Below are positions 50,921-59,416 of a DNA stretch of 62,816 nucleotides, piece by piece. The translations under genes and the position numbers were made by a program. How positions within the stretch are numbered: the stretch's first letter is position 1; each line of letters begins with the position of its first letter. The notes beneath the pieces were generated by a model. It did not search any database. It was not told the origin of the DNA and saw only the letters and a list, made by a program, of their open reading frames with translations. The DNA is from Rhizobium sp. CG5 (lineage in GTDB: Bacteria > Pseudomonadota > Alphaproteobacteria > Rhizobiales > Rhizobiaceae): contig NZ_JABAEF010000015.1 in NCBI RefSeq assembly GCF_023701945.1, forward strand, positions 110,227-173,042, given 5' to 3'.

Positions 50921-51538
50921 ATGTCTTTGAAAGCACTTGCGTTAAACGGCACCCTGAAGTCCTCGGATTCTTCCGAGCCATCCTCCACCGGCAAACTGCT
51001 CGAACTCATTACCGAGGAGTTCAAGAAGCACGGCATCGAAACCGAAACCATTCGACTTGCTGATCACAATATCAAGCCGGGCGTAACGTCGGACGAAGGC
51101 GAAGGCGACGCTTGGCCGGATATCCGTAAAAAGCTTCTTGAAGCCGACATTCTGCTGGTTGGAACGCCGATCTGGCTCGGGCAACCGGGAAGCGTTTGCA
51201 AGCGGGCTCTCGAGCGGATGGACGCATTTCTCGAAGAGACCGACGATCAGGGTCAAATGGTCTCATACGGCAAGGTTGCCGCAGTTGCGGTGGTCGGCAA
51301 CGAGGATGGCGCCCACCACGTTTCCGCGGAAGTCTTCCAGGCCCTCAACGATGTCGGCTTTACGATTCCGGCCAACGCGGTTGCCTACTGGGTCGGCGAG
51401 GCGATGGGATCGACGAATTTTGTCGATCTCAAAACGACCCCGGAAGCCGTTCAGACGATGGTATCCATGCTGGCGCGCAACACGGCGCATCTCGCCAAGC
51501 TTCTGAAGCAGTCTCAATATCCAGGGGAAGAAGGGTAG
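50921..51538 (+). CDS. NADPH-dependent FMN reductase / flavodoxin-like protein
   Basis: 205 residues from ATG 50921, preceded by AGGAG. The flavodoxin-like fold is clear: KALALNGTLKSSDSSEPSST (FMN phosphate loop), LEADILLVGTPIWLGQPGSV (second FMN loop), and GKVAAVAVVGNEDGAHHVSA. Members reduce quinones, azo compounds or FMN, or act as WrbA-like redox proteins. It is divergent from the quinone oxidoreductase gene with back-to-back EcfG-like promoters. It is followed 7 bases later by the udgX gene. Confidence 0.85.
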   Translation: MSLKALALNGTLKSSDSSEPSSTGKLLELITEEFKKHGIETETIRLADHNIKPGVTSDEGEGDAWPDIRKKLLEADILLVGTPIWLGQPGSVCKRALERMDAFLEETDDQGQMVSYGKVAAVAVVGNEDGAHHVSAEVFQALNDVGFTIPANAVAYWVGEAMGSTNFVDLKTTPEAVQTMVSMLARNTAHLAKLLKQSQYPGEEG

Positions 51539-51544
51539 TGATCG

Positions 51545-52199
51545 ATGGCGACGGTCGCAGAAACCCGCGTGGCACGCATGCCACCAGTCTTCGCAGAACC
51601 CCATCCACAGGAAAGGAGTCTGGCCGCACTGCGACGAAGCAGACGCCTGTGAACGCTGCGATCTCTATAAACACGCGACCCAAACCGTGTTCGGCGAAGG
51701 CCCGCCCGAGGCGAGAGTTGTGCTGGTCGGCGAACAACCAGGAGATCAGGAGGACATCGCCGGCAAGCCGTTCGTCGGCCCCGCGGGTAGGCTTCTCGAC
51801 GAATGTCTGCAGGAAGCCGGCGTCGACCGGTCGCTCTGTTACGTGACCAATGCGGTCAAGCACTTCAAGTTCGAACGACGCGGCAAACGGCGCCTTCATG
51901 CCAAACCGAACGCCGGTGAGATCCAACGTTGCGTGTGGTGGCTGGGCGGAGAACTTGAGCTTCTGCAGCCTGACCTGATCGTGGCCCTCGGAGCGACAGC
52001 CCTCTACACCCTGATGGGCCGATCGGTCGGATTGACGAAAGAGCGAGGCCACATCCTGCCAACGGCCAGCGGCTTGCCTACCCTCGTCACGATCCATCCG
52101 TCGTATCTGCTGCGCATCCGCGATCACGATGATCGCGATAGCGAGTGGCGGCGCTTTATCAGCGATCTCAAGAGCATTGGCGAACACCTGAATGCCTGA
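51545..52199 (+). pseudogene. UdgX-type uracil-DNA glycosylase gene, frameshifted
   Basis: The frame from ATG 51545 gives ATVAETRVARMPPVFAEPHP then QERSLAALR. It then loses register near 51632, and the rest (EADACERCDLYKHATQTVFG onward) is read in another frame to 52199. Downstream motifs are GEQPGDQEDIAGKPFVGPAG, the UdgX linking loop KRRLHAKP with the uracil-binding His, and TIHPSYLLR. CERC supplies two Fe-S ligands. The shift needs two added bases or one removed. UdgX binds uracil in DNA covalently. It is downstream of the FMN reductase gene. Confidence 0.85.
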
Positions 52200-52214
52200 T
52201 TGATGACGGCAAGG

Positions 52215-53085
52215 CTAGTCACCCGAATCTGAAGTTCGGCTCATTGTTTTTTGGCAGAATCGCTTGACGGAGGCGAGGATTTGGCCGGCGGATTTCACCC
52301 ATCTGTATGGCTTGGGATTCTCGTTGTGCGTTGCGATAAACGCGTCGATGTCGGCTTCCAGTTCGGCGGTGGAACGATGGACACCGCGTTGCAATTGCTT
52401 GCGCGTCAGCTCTGCAAACCACCGCTCGACTTGATTGATCCAGGAGGCTGACGTTGGCGTGAAGTGAACATGCCAATGCGGGCGGCGTGCGAGCCAGGCC
52501 TTGATCCTCGGCGTCTTGTGGGTCGCATAGTTGTCCATCACCAAATGCACGTCCGGCCCCTTGGGCATCTCGGCGTCAATCCGCTTCAAGAAGTCGAGAA
52601 ATTCGGTCGCCCTGTGACGTTTGTAGCACTGGCCGATTACCGCGCCAGTCGCAACGTCGAGCGCGTGGCTGCAAACCAAACGCGGTCCATATCCGACGGA
52701 TGGTGGTGTGCGACCGCCCGCGGTCGGCTGCCATCGAACGGATAGACCAGTGCGTGGCATCCTTCGGGGTGGTGTTCAATGTCCGTTCGACGACCTCAGC
52801 TACCTGGGCGTCAGAGACGGTTCGTGGCCGACCTGCGCGATATTCGTCGGTCAGCCCGTCAATGCCACCCTGCACGAACCTGCGGCGCCACTTGCCAACC
52901 GTGTGCTCGTGGACGCCAAGGCGTTCGGCAACATCTTTGCTCTGCAAGCCCTGCGCGCACAGCAAAACTATCCGGCATCGATCCGACAGCGAGCGCGGCG
53001 CCTTGTGCCGACGCACCTGAGACTCAAGAAAATTTCTATCCTCGTCGCTCAGAGCGACAAAGCCCGCTTGCCTGCCGACCATCAA
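52215..53085 (-). pseudogene. IS630-family transposase, internal deletion and frameshift
   Basis: The N-terminal part (53085 to about 52690) has the helix-turn-helix and linker (VAERLGVHEHTVGKWRRRFV; GLTDEYRAGRPRTVSDAQV; TTIRRIWTAFGLQP). The C-terminal part is in another frame and resumes at HALDVATGAVIGQCYKRHRA, continuing LVMDNYATHKTPRIKAWLA and PTSASWINQVERWFAELTRK with the second Asp and the Glu. The segment between FGLQP and ALDVATG, which holds the first catalytic Asp (usually DEK), is missing, roughly 80 residues. So it is not active. Confidence 0.85.
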
Positions 53086-53147
53086 TCAAACTCCCGCTGT
53101 TACAACAGAAGCAAAATAAAATGATGCCTACTTTAGTTCCACGTTAC
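52218..53147 (-). mobile_element. IS630-family element, internally deleted
   Basis: About 930 bases flanked by TA on each side (52216-52217 and 53148-53149), the IS630 target. Ends are similar inverted repeats: left GTCACCCGAATCTGAAGTTC, right inverted GTAACGTGGAACTAAAGTAG. The transposase inside lacks the middle of the catalytic domain, so the copy is defective. Confidence 0.75.
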
Positions 53148-53153
53148 TAGACG

Positions 53154-53381
53154 CTAAGGGTCGAAGCTGCCGACGGCCGGGAGTTCCGGCCGCGGTCCGA
53201 GTTGCTCTTCATCGGTCCACAGGTTATCGGCGAGGTCGCCGAGCGATTGCAGCACGAGACGGCGGGACCAGCCGGCAGCAACAGCCTCCTCGATGATCGC
53301 CAGAAATGACGGTTCCAAAGCCTGCTGGCATTCGAGATCGTCGTCGCGCGGATTGTCATTCGGCGGTGGTATCAGCGGCAC
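53154..53381 (-). CDS. Small conserved-looking acidic protein
   Basis: 75 residues, no membrane segment. Contains DLECQQALEPSFLAIIEEAV and LVLQSLGDLADNLWTDEEQL, which look like two helices. I know no function. It is the third of three leftward small genes (53764-54078, 53416-53712, this one) that are likely expressed from the EcfG-type promoter at 54112-54136. The IS630 element was inserted just after its stop codon. Confidence 0.6.
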   Translation of the reverse strand: MPLIPPPNDNPRDDDLECQQALEPSFLAIIEEAVAAGWSRRLVLQSLGDLADNLWTDEEQLGPRPELPAVGSFDP

Positions 53382-53415
53382 GATAAGTGTCCTCCCGCAT
53401 CCGATAAATGGCGCG

Positions 53416-53712
53416 TCAGCGCTTCGGCTGCTTGCCGAAGTCCTTGCGCAACTCGTCCTTGGCGCGATTGAGCGTTGCCAGCCTTGATCGGGACAGCTGC
53501 TTGCCAGCGCGATTGATGTAAAAGGTGAGCATCGACATCGCAGACTGGAAAGGGCTGGCCTTGCGTCGCGGGCTCTCTTCCGCTGAGTGCTTCAGCGAAT
53601 CCGCGATCTTCTTGGCGCTACGCTGCTTAAAGACCCCGCCTTCGAGGTCCATCGCATCGCTATTGTCGGTCACGTCCTGCGACCATTTCTGCTTGGTTTT
53701 CTTTTTCGGCAT
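53416..53712 (-). CDS. DUF3175 domain protein
   Basis: 98 residues from ATG 53712. It has the DUF3175 pattern: KKWSQDV-like KQKWSQDVTDNSDAMDLEGG at the N-terminus, then KKIADSLKHSAEESPRRKAS and FQSAMSMLTFYINRAGKQLS. The family is small, basic and widespread in rhizobia, with no assigned function. It is in a run of small stress-type genes on the minus strand. A longer frame from 53763 gives an unnatural N-terminus. Confidence 0.82.
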   Translation of the reverse strand: MPKKKTKQKWSQDVTDNSDAMDLEGGVFKQRSAKKIADSLKHSAEESPRRKASPFQSAMSMLTFYINRAGKQLSRSRLATLNRAKDELRKDFGKQPKR

Positions 53713-53763
53713 CGGATCCTCCGCATGTGAAGCGGCGCCATCCGGGATGACGCCGTCTCCCAA

Positions 53764-54078
53764 TCAATGATGGGCGTGGTGCTCATTGCGCTTGCGCGTG
53801 GCAGCGGCCTTTTTGGCCGAAGCGGAACGCTCTTCCTTGGTCCGTGATGCAGCAGCGGCACCACCCTTGCGCCCGCCCTTTTCGGAGGAGGCATGGTTTT
53901 CGGTATGGCCGCGACCGGAGCCGGACTTCTTGCCACCACCGCTTTCCTTGTTGACGGTGGCCCAGGCGCGGCGCTCGGCTTCCTTTTCGGAAATGCCACG
54001 GTCTTCGTAGCCTTCCTCGATGTGCTCAGCCTTGCGCTTCTGTTTGTCGGTATAGGCGGACTTGTTACCTTGGGGCAT
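53764..54078 (-). CDS. Basic low-complexity protein, 'plasmid stabilization'-type
   Basis: 104 residues, rich in Lys, Arg, Ala and Gly. Begins NKSAYTDKQKRKAEHIEEGY, then EDRGISEKEAERRAWATVNK, the pattern of proteins usually annotated as plasmid stabilization proteins; the second half is Gly/Ser/His-rich and ends KRNEHHAHH. The DNA-binding or compaction role suggested for such proteins is unproven. First gene after an EcfG-type promoter (54112-54136), so it is probably part of the general stress response. Confidence 0.78.
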   Translation of the reverse strand: MPQGNKSAYTDKQKRKAEHIEEGYEDRGISEKEAERRAWATVNKESGGGKKSGSGRGHTENHASSEKGGRKGGAAAASRTKEERSASAKKAAATRKRNEHHAHH

Positions 54079-54111
54079 GGAACATCTCCTTAGCTGATGT
54101 GAAGCAAGGAA

Positions 54112-54136
54112 AACTGCGGTTTCGCGGCAAAGTTCC
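54112..54136 (-). promoter_or_regulatory. EcfG-like promoter of the small-protein operon
   Basis: Minus strand GGAAC (54132-54136), 16 bases, AGTT (54112-54115). It stands 33 bases before ATG 54078. Confidence 0.65.
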
Positions 54137-54207
54137 GAGGATCCTCCATAGCGTGGGCCCAGTCGGCGTCACCCGCCTTACGTTTTGGCCAGCCCCTGTT
54201 TGCGAGC

Positions 54208-54233
54208 GGAACCAACGCGGCCGGGCGAGGGTT
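54208..54233 (+). promoter_or_regulatory. EcfG-like promoter of the thiamine-diphosphate enzyme gene
   Basis: Plus strand GGAAC (54208-54212), 17 bases, GGTT (54230-54233). It is 41 bases before the likely start at 54275 and divergent from the site at 54112-54136. Confidence 0.55.
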
Positions 54234-54274
54234 TGTTGGCACATACCCTGACCATGACATCGAAAGGCACTTCC

Positions 54275-56060
54275 ATGGCACAGACAGTCGGTGATTTCAT
54301 CGTTTCCCGTCTTCACTCTTGGGGCGTCAGGCACATGTTCGGGTACCCTGGCGACGGTATCAACGGTGTCTTCGGAGCGTTGAACCGGCAGAAGGCAGAT
54401 CGAATTCGTCCAGGCGCGCCACGAGGAAATGGCTGCCTTTATGGCCTCTGCCTACGCAAAGTTTTCCGGCGAGCTCGGCGTCTGCATCGCAACCTCAGGC
54501 CCAGGGGCGGCACATCTCGTCACTGGCATGTATGATGCCCGCGCCGACCATCAGCCGCTTCTGGCGATCGTCGGCCAACAGGCCCGCGGCGCGCTTGGCG
54601 GTCATTACCAGCAAGAAGTCGATCTGGCCGCCCTGTTCAAGGATGTCGCCGGTGACTTTGTCCATCAGGCTTCCACGCCTGCGCAGGTTCGTCATCTGAT
54701 AGACCGCGCGATCCGCATCGCATTATCGAATCGAACCGTGACCGCCTTGATCCTGCCCAACGACTTGCAGGAGATGGCTTACGAGGAACCGGCGCGTGCT
54801 CACGGGACGGTCCATTCCGGCTTTGGATACCGGGCGCCGAAGATCGTGCCCTATCAGGAGGACATACAGGCCGCGGCCGATATCCTCAACGCGGGCGAAA
54901 AAGTTGCCATCCTGGTCGGCGCCGGCGCTCTTGGCGCAACCGAAGAGGTGATCGCCGTCGCCAATCGGCTCGGCGCGGGGGTTGCCAAGGCATTGCTCGG
55001 CAAGGCCGCACTTCCCGACGAACTTCCCTGGGTCACCGGATCGATCGGTCTTGTCGGGACCCAGCCCTCCTGGGACCTCATGCGTGATTGCGACACGCTT
55101 TTGATGATTGGGTCCGGCTTTCCCTATGCCGAGTTTTTACCGGAGGAAGGGCAGGTGAAGGCTGTCCAGATCGATATCAAGGCCGGAATGTTGTCGCTCC
55201 GATATCCGATGGACGTCAATCTCGTCGGAGATGCGGCGGAAACGCTAAAGGCGTTATTGCCGCTGATCGAACAAAAAGACGGCAAATGGCGCCACGCTGT
55301 TGAAAAGAACGTTTCGGCCTGGTGGAAGCTCTTGGATAAGCGCGCCCATGTCGAAGCCAACCCCGTCAATCCACAGCTGGTCGCATGGGAGCTATCCTCA
55401 AGGCTACCGGACAACGTCATCTTGACGAGCGATTCCGGCTCCTGCGCGAACTGGTATGCCGGCGATATCAAGATAAGAGCCGGGATGATTGCGTCGCTTT
55501 CCGGGGGATTGGCATCGATGGGCGCGGCCGTTCCCTACGCCATCGCCGCTAAATACGCCCACCCGGACCGCCCGGTGATCGGCCTCGTCGGCGATGGTGC
55601 CATGCAAATGAACAACATGGCCGAACTGATCACGGTCGCCAAATACTGGCGAGACTGGGCCGACCACCGCTTCATCATCTGCGTCTTCAATAACGAGGAT
55701 CTCAACCAGGTGACCTGGGAGCAGCGGGTGATGGAAGGCGATCCTAAGTTCGAGGCCTCGCAAAGCATTCCTGACGTTCCTTACCATCGGTTTGCAGAGC
55801 TCATCGGCCTCAAGGGCTTGTTTGTCGATCGCCCGGAAGATTTGGGGCCGGCTTGGGACGAGGCGCTTGCGTCGGATCGCCCTGTTCTCCTTGAGGTCAA
55901 AACCGACCCCGAAGTCCCCCCGATGCCACCGCATCTCACGTTTGATCAGGTCAAGAAACTCACAACCACGCTGATAAAGGGTGATCCAAACCAGGAAGGC
56001 GTCATCCGCGGCACGGTCCGGCAGGTTTTGAGTTCGGTCCTGCCAGGCAAGCACGAATAG
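54275..56060 (+). pseudogene. Thiamine-diphosphate enzyme gene (pyruvate oxidase-like), frameshifted
   Basis: From ATG 54275 the N-terminus is AQTVGDFIVSRLHSWGVRHM then FGYPGDGINGVFGALNRQK, a normal ThDP-enzyme Pyr domain. The frame shifts near 54397; in the other frame it continues IEFVQARHEEMAAFMASAYA with the catalytic Glu, then SGPGAAHLVTGMYDARADHQ. The C-terminal ThDP motif is GLVGDGAMQMNNMAEL to FNNEDLNQ. Length and motifs fit pyruvate oxidase (PoxB) or a related flavin-linked decarboxylase rather than a housekeeping acetolactate synthase. One base removed or two added would restore it. Confidence 0.85.
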
Positions 56061-56182
56061 CCGCGCATTACGGCCAAAGGGGTCAGAGGGGTTTAGGGCG
56101 GTAGCGGCCGATGTCAGAGTTGGGCGCGCGTTCAGTGTCGGCGGTTAGACTGCCAGGTTCGTCCGATAGCTGGCAGCAAACG

Positions 56183-56410
56183 CTATTCGGCGGCCTGGCG
56201 GAGCGCAGACCGCTTCGCAGGTTCCACCTGCCCAATGATCTCGAATTCGGAGGGCATCGCATGCTGGTCGGTACCGAGCAGTGCAAGCGTCCAGTACTCG
56301 GGGTCCCTTCCAAAGACCGTCGAAACCTGGACGACGGTCGTGCGCCCCTCGAAATACCGAGACGACTTCGCCCAGTAAAAAACATCCGGAACCAAACGCG
56401 CTGCAACCAT
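56183..56410 (-). CDS. Small hypothetical protein
   Basis: 75 residues with beta-type sequence (RTTVVQVSTVFGRDPEYWTL; ALLGTDQHAMPSEFEIIGQV) and no membrane segment. No family recognised. It follows the GFA-type gene after a 5-base gap on the same strand, so it may be co-transcribed. Composition is consistent with a real gene. The 120 bases between it and the upstream convergent ThDP-enzyme gene show nothing notable. Confidence 0.5.
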   Translation of the reverse strand: MVAARLVPDVFYWAKSSRYFEGRTTVVQVSTVFGRDPEYWTLALLGTDQHAMPSEFEIIGQVEPAKRSALRQAAE

Positions 56411-56415
56411 GGTAC

Positions 56416-56898
56416 CTACTCCCTCGTAATTCGCGAACGATAGCAGAAATCTCCAAAGTGAGAACGGCCTCCCCTGTGGACGGCGCGGACTTCAGAACGT
56501 TTCTCGCGTTTTTCTTCAGGCAAGCCCCGTCCGCCGTCGGCCCAGCCCAATCTGCTTTCGACGCCGTAATGTCCCTTTGGCCGGACCCTTTCAGGGTGAT
56601 CGAGCGAACCCACTGTCACACGTATCAACGCGTCATCGTCGTACTGAAGGTAAAGAGGTGATCCACACAGATCGCAAAAGCCGCGCGTCGCAATCGGGGA
56701 AGAGCGATATGACCCAGGCCGACCTTTTGTCCATCTGAACGCCTCGAGGCTTGCCTGAACAAGGACGGCGAATGGCCCGCCGGTTGCCTTTTTGCACATG
56801 TCGCAATGACAATAGCCGATGTGCGGTGGGTCGCCGCGGAACTCATAGCGACATGTTCCGCACAGGCACCCGCCGATCCATGTTGTCTTTTCGCTCAT
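56416..56898 (-). CDS. GFA-family zinc protein (glutathione-dependent formaldehyde-activating type)
   Basis: 160 residues from ATG 56898. It has the GFA zinc-binding pattern: IGGCLCGTCRYEFRGDPPHI, GYCHCDMCKKATGGPFAVLV and GFCDLCGSPLYLQYDD, giving seven or more Cys for two zinc sites. The rest ends GVESRLGWADGGRGLPEE, the usual C-terminus; the following 35 Arg-rich residues look unusual and may come from a frameshift near 56500. The family name comes from one member; most have no proven reaction. It is divergent from the zinc alcohol dehydrogenase gene. Confidence 0.85.
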   Translation of the reverse strand: MSEKTTWIGGCLCGTCRYEFRGDPPHIGYCHCDMCKKATGGPFAVLVQASLEAFRWTKGRPGSYRSSPIATRGFCDLCGSPLYLQYDDDALIRVTVGSLDHPERVRPKGHYGVESRLGWADGGRGLPEEKREKRSEVRAVHRGGRSHFGDFCYRSRITRE

Positions 56899-56970
56899 GC
56901 CTCGCGAAATGCTCGCGCTCGTTTTTTGTTCCCTGACCTCCGACGTGTTGCCGAATACGCCGTCGCCGAT

Positions 56971-56995
56971 GGAACATCTTTTTCGTATGGCGGTT
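56971..56995 (+). promoter_or_regulatory. EcfG-like promoter of the alcohol dehydrogenase gene
   Basis: Plus strand GGAAC (56971-56975), 16 bases, GGTT (56992-56995). It stands 50 bases before ATG 57046. Confidence 0.6.
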
Positions 56996-57045
56996 TTCGA
57001 CGAAAGGCGGCATCCGCACCGTAAGAAGTTCGACGAGGGAACGAC

Positions 57046-58214
57046 ATGAAGGCGCTCACTTGGCATGGCAAGCACGACATCCGCTGCGAAGCGTCCCGGA
57101 TCCCAAGATCGAAGATGGTCACGATGCAATCATCAAGGTTACAGCTTGCGCCATTTGCGGATCCGACCTCCATCTCTACAACGGTATCATGCCGGACATG
57201 CACAGCGGCGACATCATGGGCCATGAGACCATGGGCGAGGTGGTTGAAGTCGGCAAGGACAATAAGAAGCTCAAAGTCGGCGACCGCGTTGTCGTTCCCT
57301 TCACCATCTCCTGCGGCGAATGCTTCTTCTGCAAACGCGGGTTCTTTTCTGGTTGCGAACGAAGCAATCCCGATCCGTCGAAAGCGAAGAAGCTCTGGGG
57401 CAGCTCGCCTGCCGGGCTCTTCGGCTACACACATCTCCTCGGTGGCTACAGCGGCGGCCAGGCGGAATATCTGCGCGTTCGCTATGCCGACGTCGGCCCT
57501 ATCAAGGTGCCGGATGGCCTTACCGACGAGCAGGTTCTGTTCCTCTCTGACATCTTTCCGACCGGCTATATGGCCGCAGACTTCTGCAACATCCAGCCGG
57601 GCGACACGATTGCGGTATGGGGCTGCGGCCCGGTCGGACAGATGGCGATCAAGTCCGCGTTCATTCTCGGCGCCGAGCGGGTTATCGCCATCGATACAGT
57701 GCCGGAAAGACTGGCGATTGCCGAAAAGTCCGGAGCGATCACCCTCGATTTCATGGACAAGGACATCTACGACCGGATCATGGAGTTGCCAAACGGCCGC
57801 GGAGCAGACGCCTGCATCGACGCCGTCGGCACCGAGGCAGAGCCTTCGGCAAGCTGGGACTCGCGGATAGACCGCATCAAGGTCGCGACCTTCATGGGGA
57901 CCGACCGACCACATGTACTCCGTCAGGCGATCCATTGCTGCCGCAACTTCGGCACGGTCTCGATCGTCGGCGTCTACGGCGGCTTCCTCGACAAAATTCC
58001 AATGGGCTCGGCCATTAACCGCGGTCTGACGTTCCGCATGGCCCAGACGCCGGTCCAGCATTACCTCCCACTTTTGATGGAGCGTATTCAGAACGGCGAG
58101 ATCGATCCGTCCTTCATCATCACCCATCGGGCCACGTTGGAAGAAGGCCCCGACCTGTACAAGACCTTCCGCGACAAGCAGGCCGGCTGCATCAAGGTCG
58201 TTCTGAAACCATAA
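57046..58214 (+). pseudogene. Zinc-dependent alcohol dehydrogenase gene, frameshifted near start
   Basis: ATG 57046 gives KALTWHGKHDIRCE, then the frame is lost; the rest from SVPDPKIEDGHDAIIKVTAC is in another frame. One A restored near 57089 (GCGAA-A-GCG) joins RCE to SVPDP. The body is full-length: ACAICGSDLHLYNG with the catalytic Cys, GHETMGEVVEVG with the His/Glu, structural-zinc Cys residues (CGECFFCKRGFFSGCE) and WGCGPVGQMAIKSAF for NAD(P). It resembles glutathione-independent formaldehyde dehydrogenase-like enzymes. An EcfG-like promoter lies upstream. Confidence 0.85.
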
Positions 58215-58231
58215 GAGAGAGGCGCAAGGTC

Positions 58232-58311
58232 ATGGAAAGTACACAGCAGAAGACAGGTCTCGCCGTGATCACCGGCGCCTCGAGCGGGATTGGCTTGGAA
58301 CTCGCGAAGAT
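58232..58311 (+). pseudogene. 5' fragment of a short-chain dehydrogenase gene, cut by Tn3-family transposon
   Basis: From ATG 58232 the product starts with GLAVITGASSGIGLELAK, the TGxxxGIG nucleotide-binding motif of SDR enzymes, after a short lead. At 58312 the terminal repeat of a Tn3-family transposon begins, so only about 27 residues remain. The gene follows the alcohol dehydrogenase by 17 bases with an AGAGAGGCG ribosome region and was probably its operon partner. The remaining part is not in the window. Confidence 0.85.
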
Positions 58312-58349
58312 GGGGTCAGAACAAGAGCAGTCCGAAATCGCACGCTAAG
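58312..58349 (+). repeat. Tn3-family 38-bp terminal inverted repeat (left end)
   Basis: Starts GGGGTCAGAACAAGAGCAGT and ends AAATCGCACGCTAAG; the GGGG start and the (G/C)CACGCTAAG end are conserved in Tn3/Tn501-type terminal repeats, and its length is exactly 38 bases. It interrupts the short-chain dehydrogenase gene. The opposite end was not found in the window. Confidence 0.88.
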
Positions 58350-58570
58350 GCCGAACGGAGCATGAACAATGCCGTAGCTCGGATTTTGGGCATTCGATCT
58401 CTGTGGATTGCCATCGACATGCGCCAGTTTTGATTTCTTTGTCCGGCCCGACTCGACAACGCTCAGCGCAGATCGGTCATGGATGGAGTCGGGCAATGGC
58501 AAAGCGCAAGCTTCTCAAAGATCAAGATCGACGGAAGCTTGTCGACATACCAGTCGACGAGGACAGCCTA

Positions 58571-59416
58571 GGCTCAGGACTCGTTAAATCAGAGCCAAAA
58601 GATGACGGCCGCTGCGATGCATATGCTTGAGAAGAAAGTGTGGGCGCAGCGATCGTATCTTGTGTGAATTCTGCGCCAGTCCTTGAGCCTGCCGAACATG
58701 TTTTCTATCTTGTGGCGCTTTTTGTAGAGCGTCTGATCGTGCGGGATAGGCACCTTTCGGTTTGCCCGCGATGGAATGCAGGCCTCTATTTTGCGCTCAG
58801 CCAAAGCGTCGCGAAACCAGTCGGCGTCATAGCCCTTGTCCGCCAGCAGCGTCTTTGCCTTTGGGAAGGCGTGCAGCATCTGCGCGGCCCCTTTGTAGTC
58901 GCTCATCTGTCCTTCGCTCAAAAGCAGGATCAGAGGCCGACCGTAGCCATCGCAGACAGCATGCAGCTTGGAGTTCAGCCCGCCTTTTGTGCGTCCAATA
59001 CGTCGGGGAACATCCCCTTTTTTAGCAGACTGGCTGCGGTGCGGTGAGCTTTCAAATGTGTGGCATCGATCATCAACTGTTCAGGCCTGCCGCGCTTTGC
59101 AGTTAGTTCTGCCAGGATGCGATTGAACACGCCGAGCCTGCTCCAGCGGATGAAGCGGTTGTAGATCGTCTTGTGCGGCCCATACTCCTTCGGCGCGTCG
59201 CGCCATCGCAACCCATTGCGCAGAACGAAAATGATGCCGCTCAAAACAAGCCTGTCATCCGCGCGCGGAACGCCGTGCGACAGTGGGAAGTACGGCTCGA
59301 TCCGACGCATCTGCGCCTCCGATAGCAGCATCAAATCACTCATGGCGGTCCCTCCGTTTGAGCCAAGTGAATCAAAACAGAGGCAACCAAGCAAGAAATT
59401 TAATAGGTCCTGAGCC
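58571..59416 (-). mobile_element. IS5-family (IS427-type) insertion in tnpA
   Basis: 846 bases. Ends GGCTCAGGACTCGTTAAAT (left) and inverted GGCTCAGGACCTATTAAAT (right). TA is present on each side (58569-58570 and 59417-59418), and removing the element with one TA restores the tnpA frame. Size and two-frame transposase are typical of the IS427 subgroup. Confidence 0.9.
58589..59343 (-). CDS. IS5-family transposase in two overlapping frames
   Basis: The first frame starts at ATG 59343 (SDLMLLSEAQMRRIEPYFPL) and carries HGVPRADDRLVLSGIIFVLR and LMIDATHLKAHRTAASLLKK with the first catalytic Asp; it ends at 58975. The second frame (to 58589) carries LLADKGYDADWFRDALAERK and KKRHKIENMFGRLKDWRRIH with the second Asp and the Glu. 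An A6G run at about 59017-59023 (minus strand CTAAAAAAGG) is where ribosomes shift frame in IS427-type elements, so this is programmed frameshifting and not damage. Confidence 0.88.

Noticed and set aside
58589..59343. Two frames of the IS5 transposase as a possible pseudogene
   Set aside because: The frames overlap at an A6G slippery run, the usual programmed frameshift of IS427-type elements.
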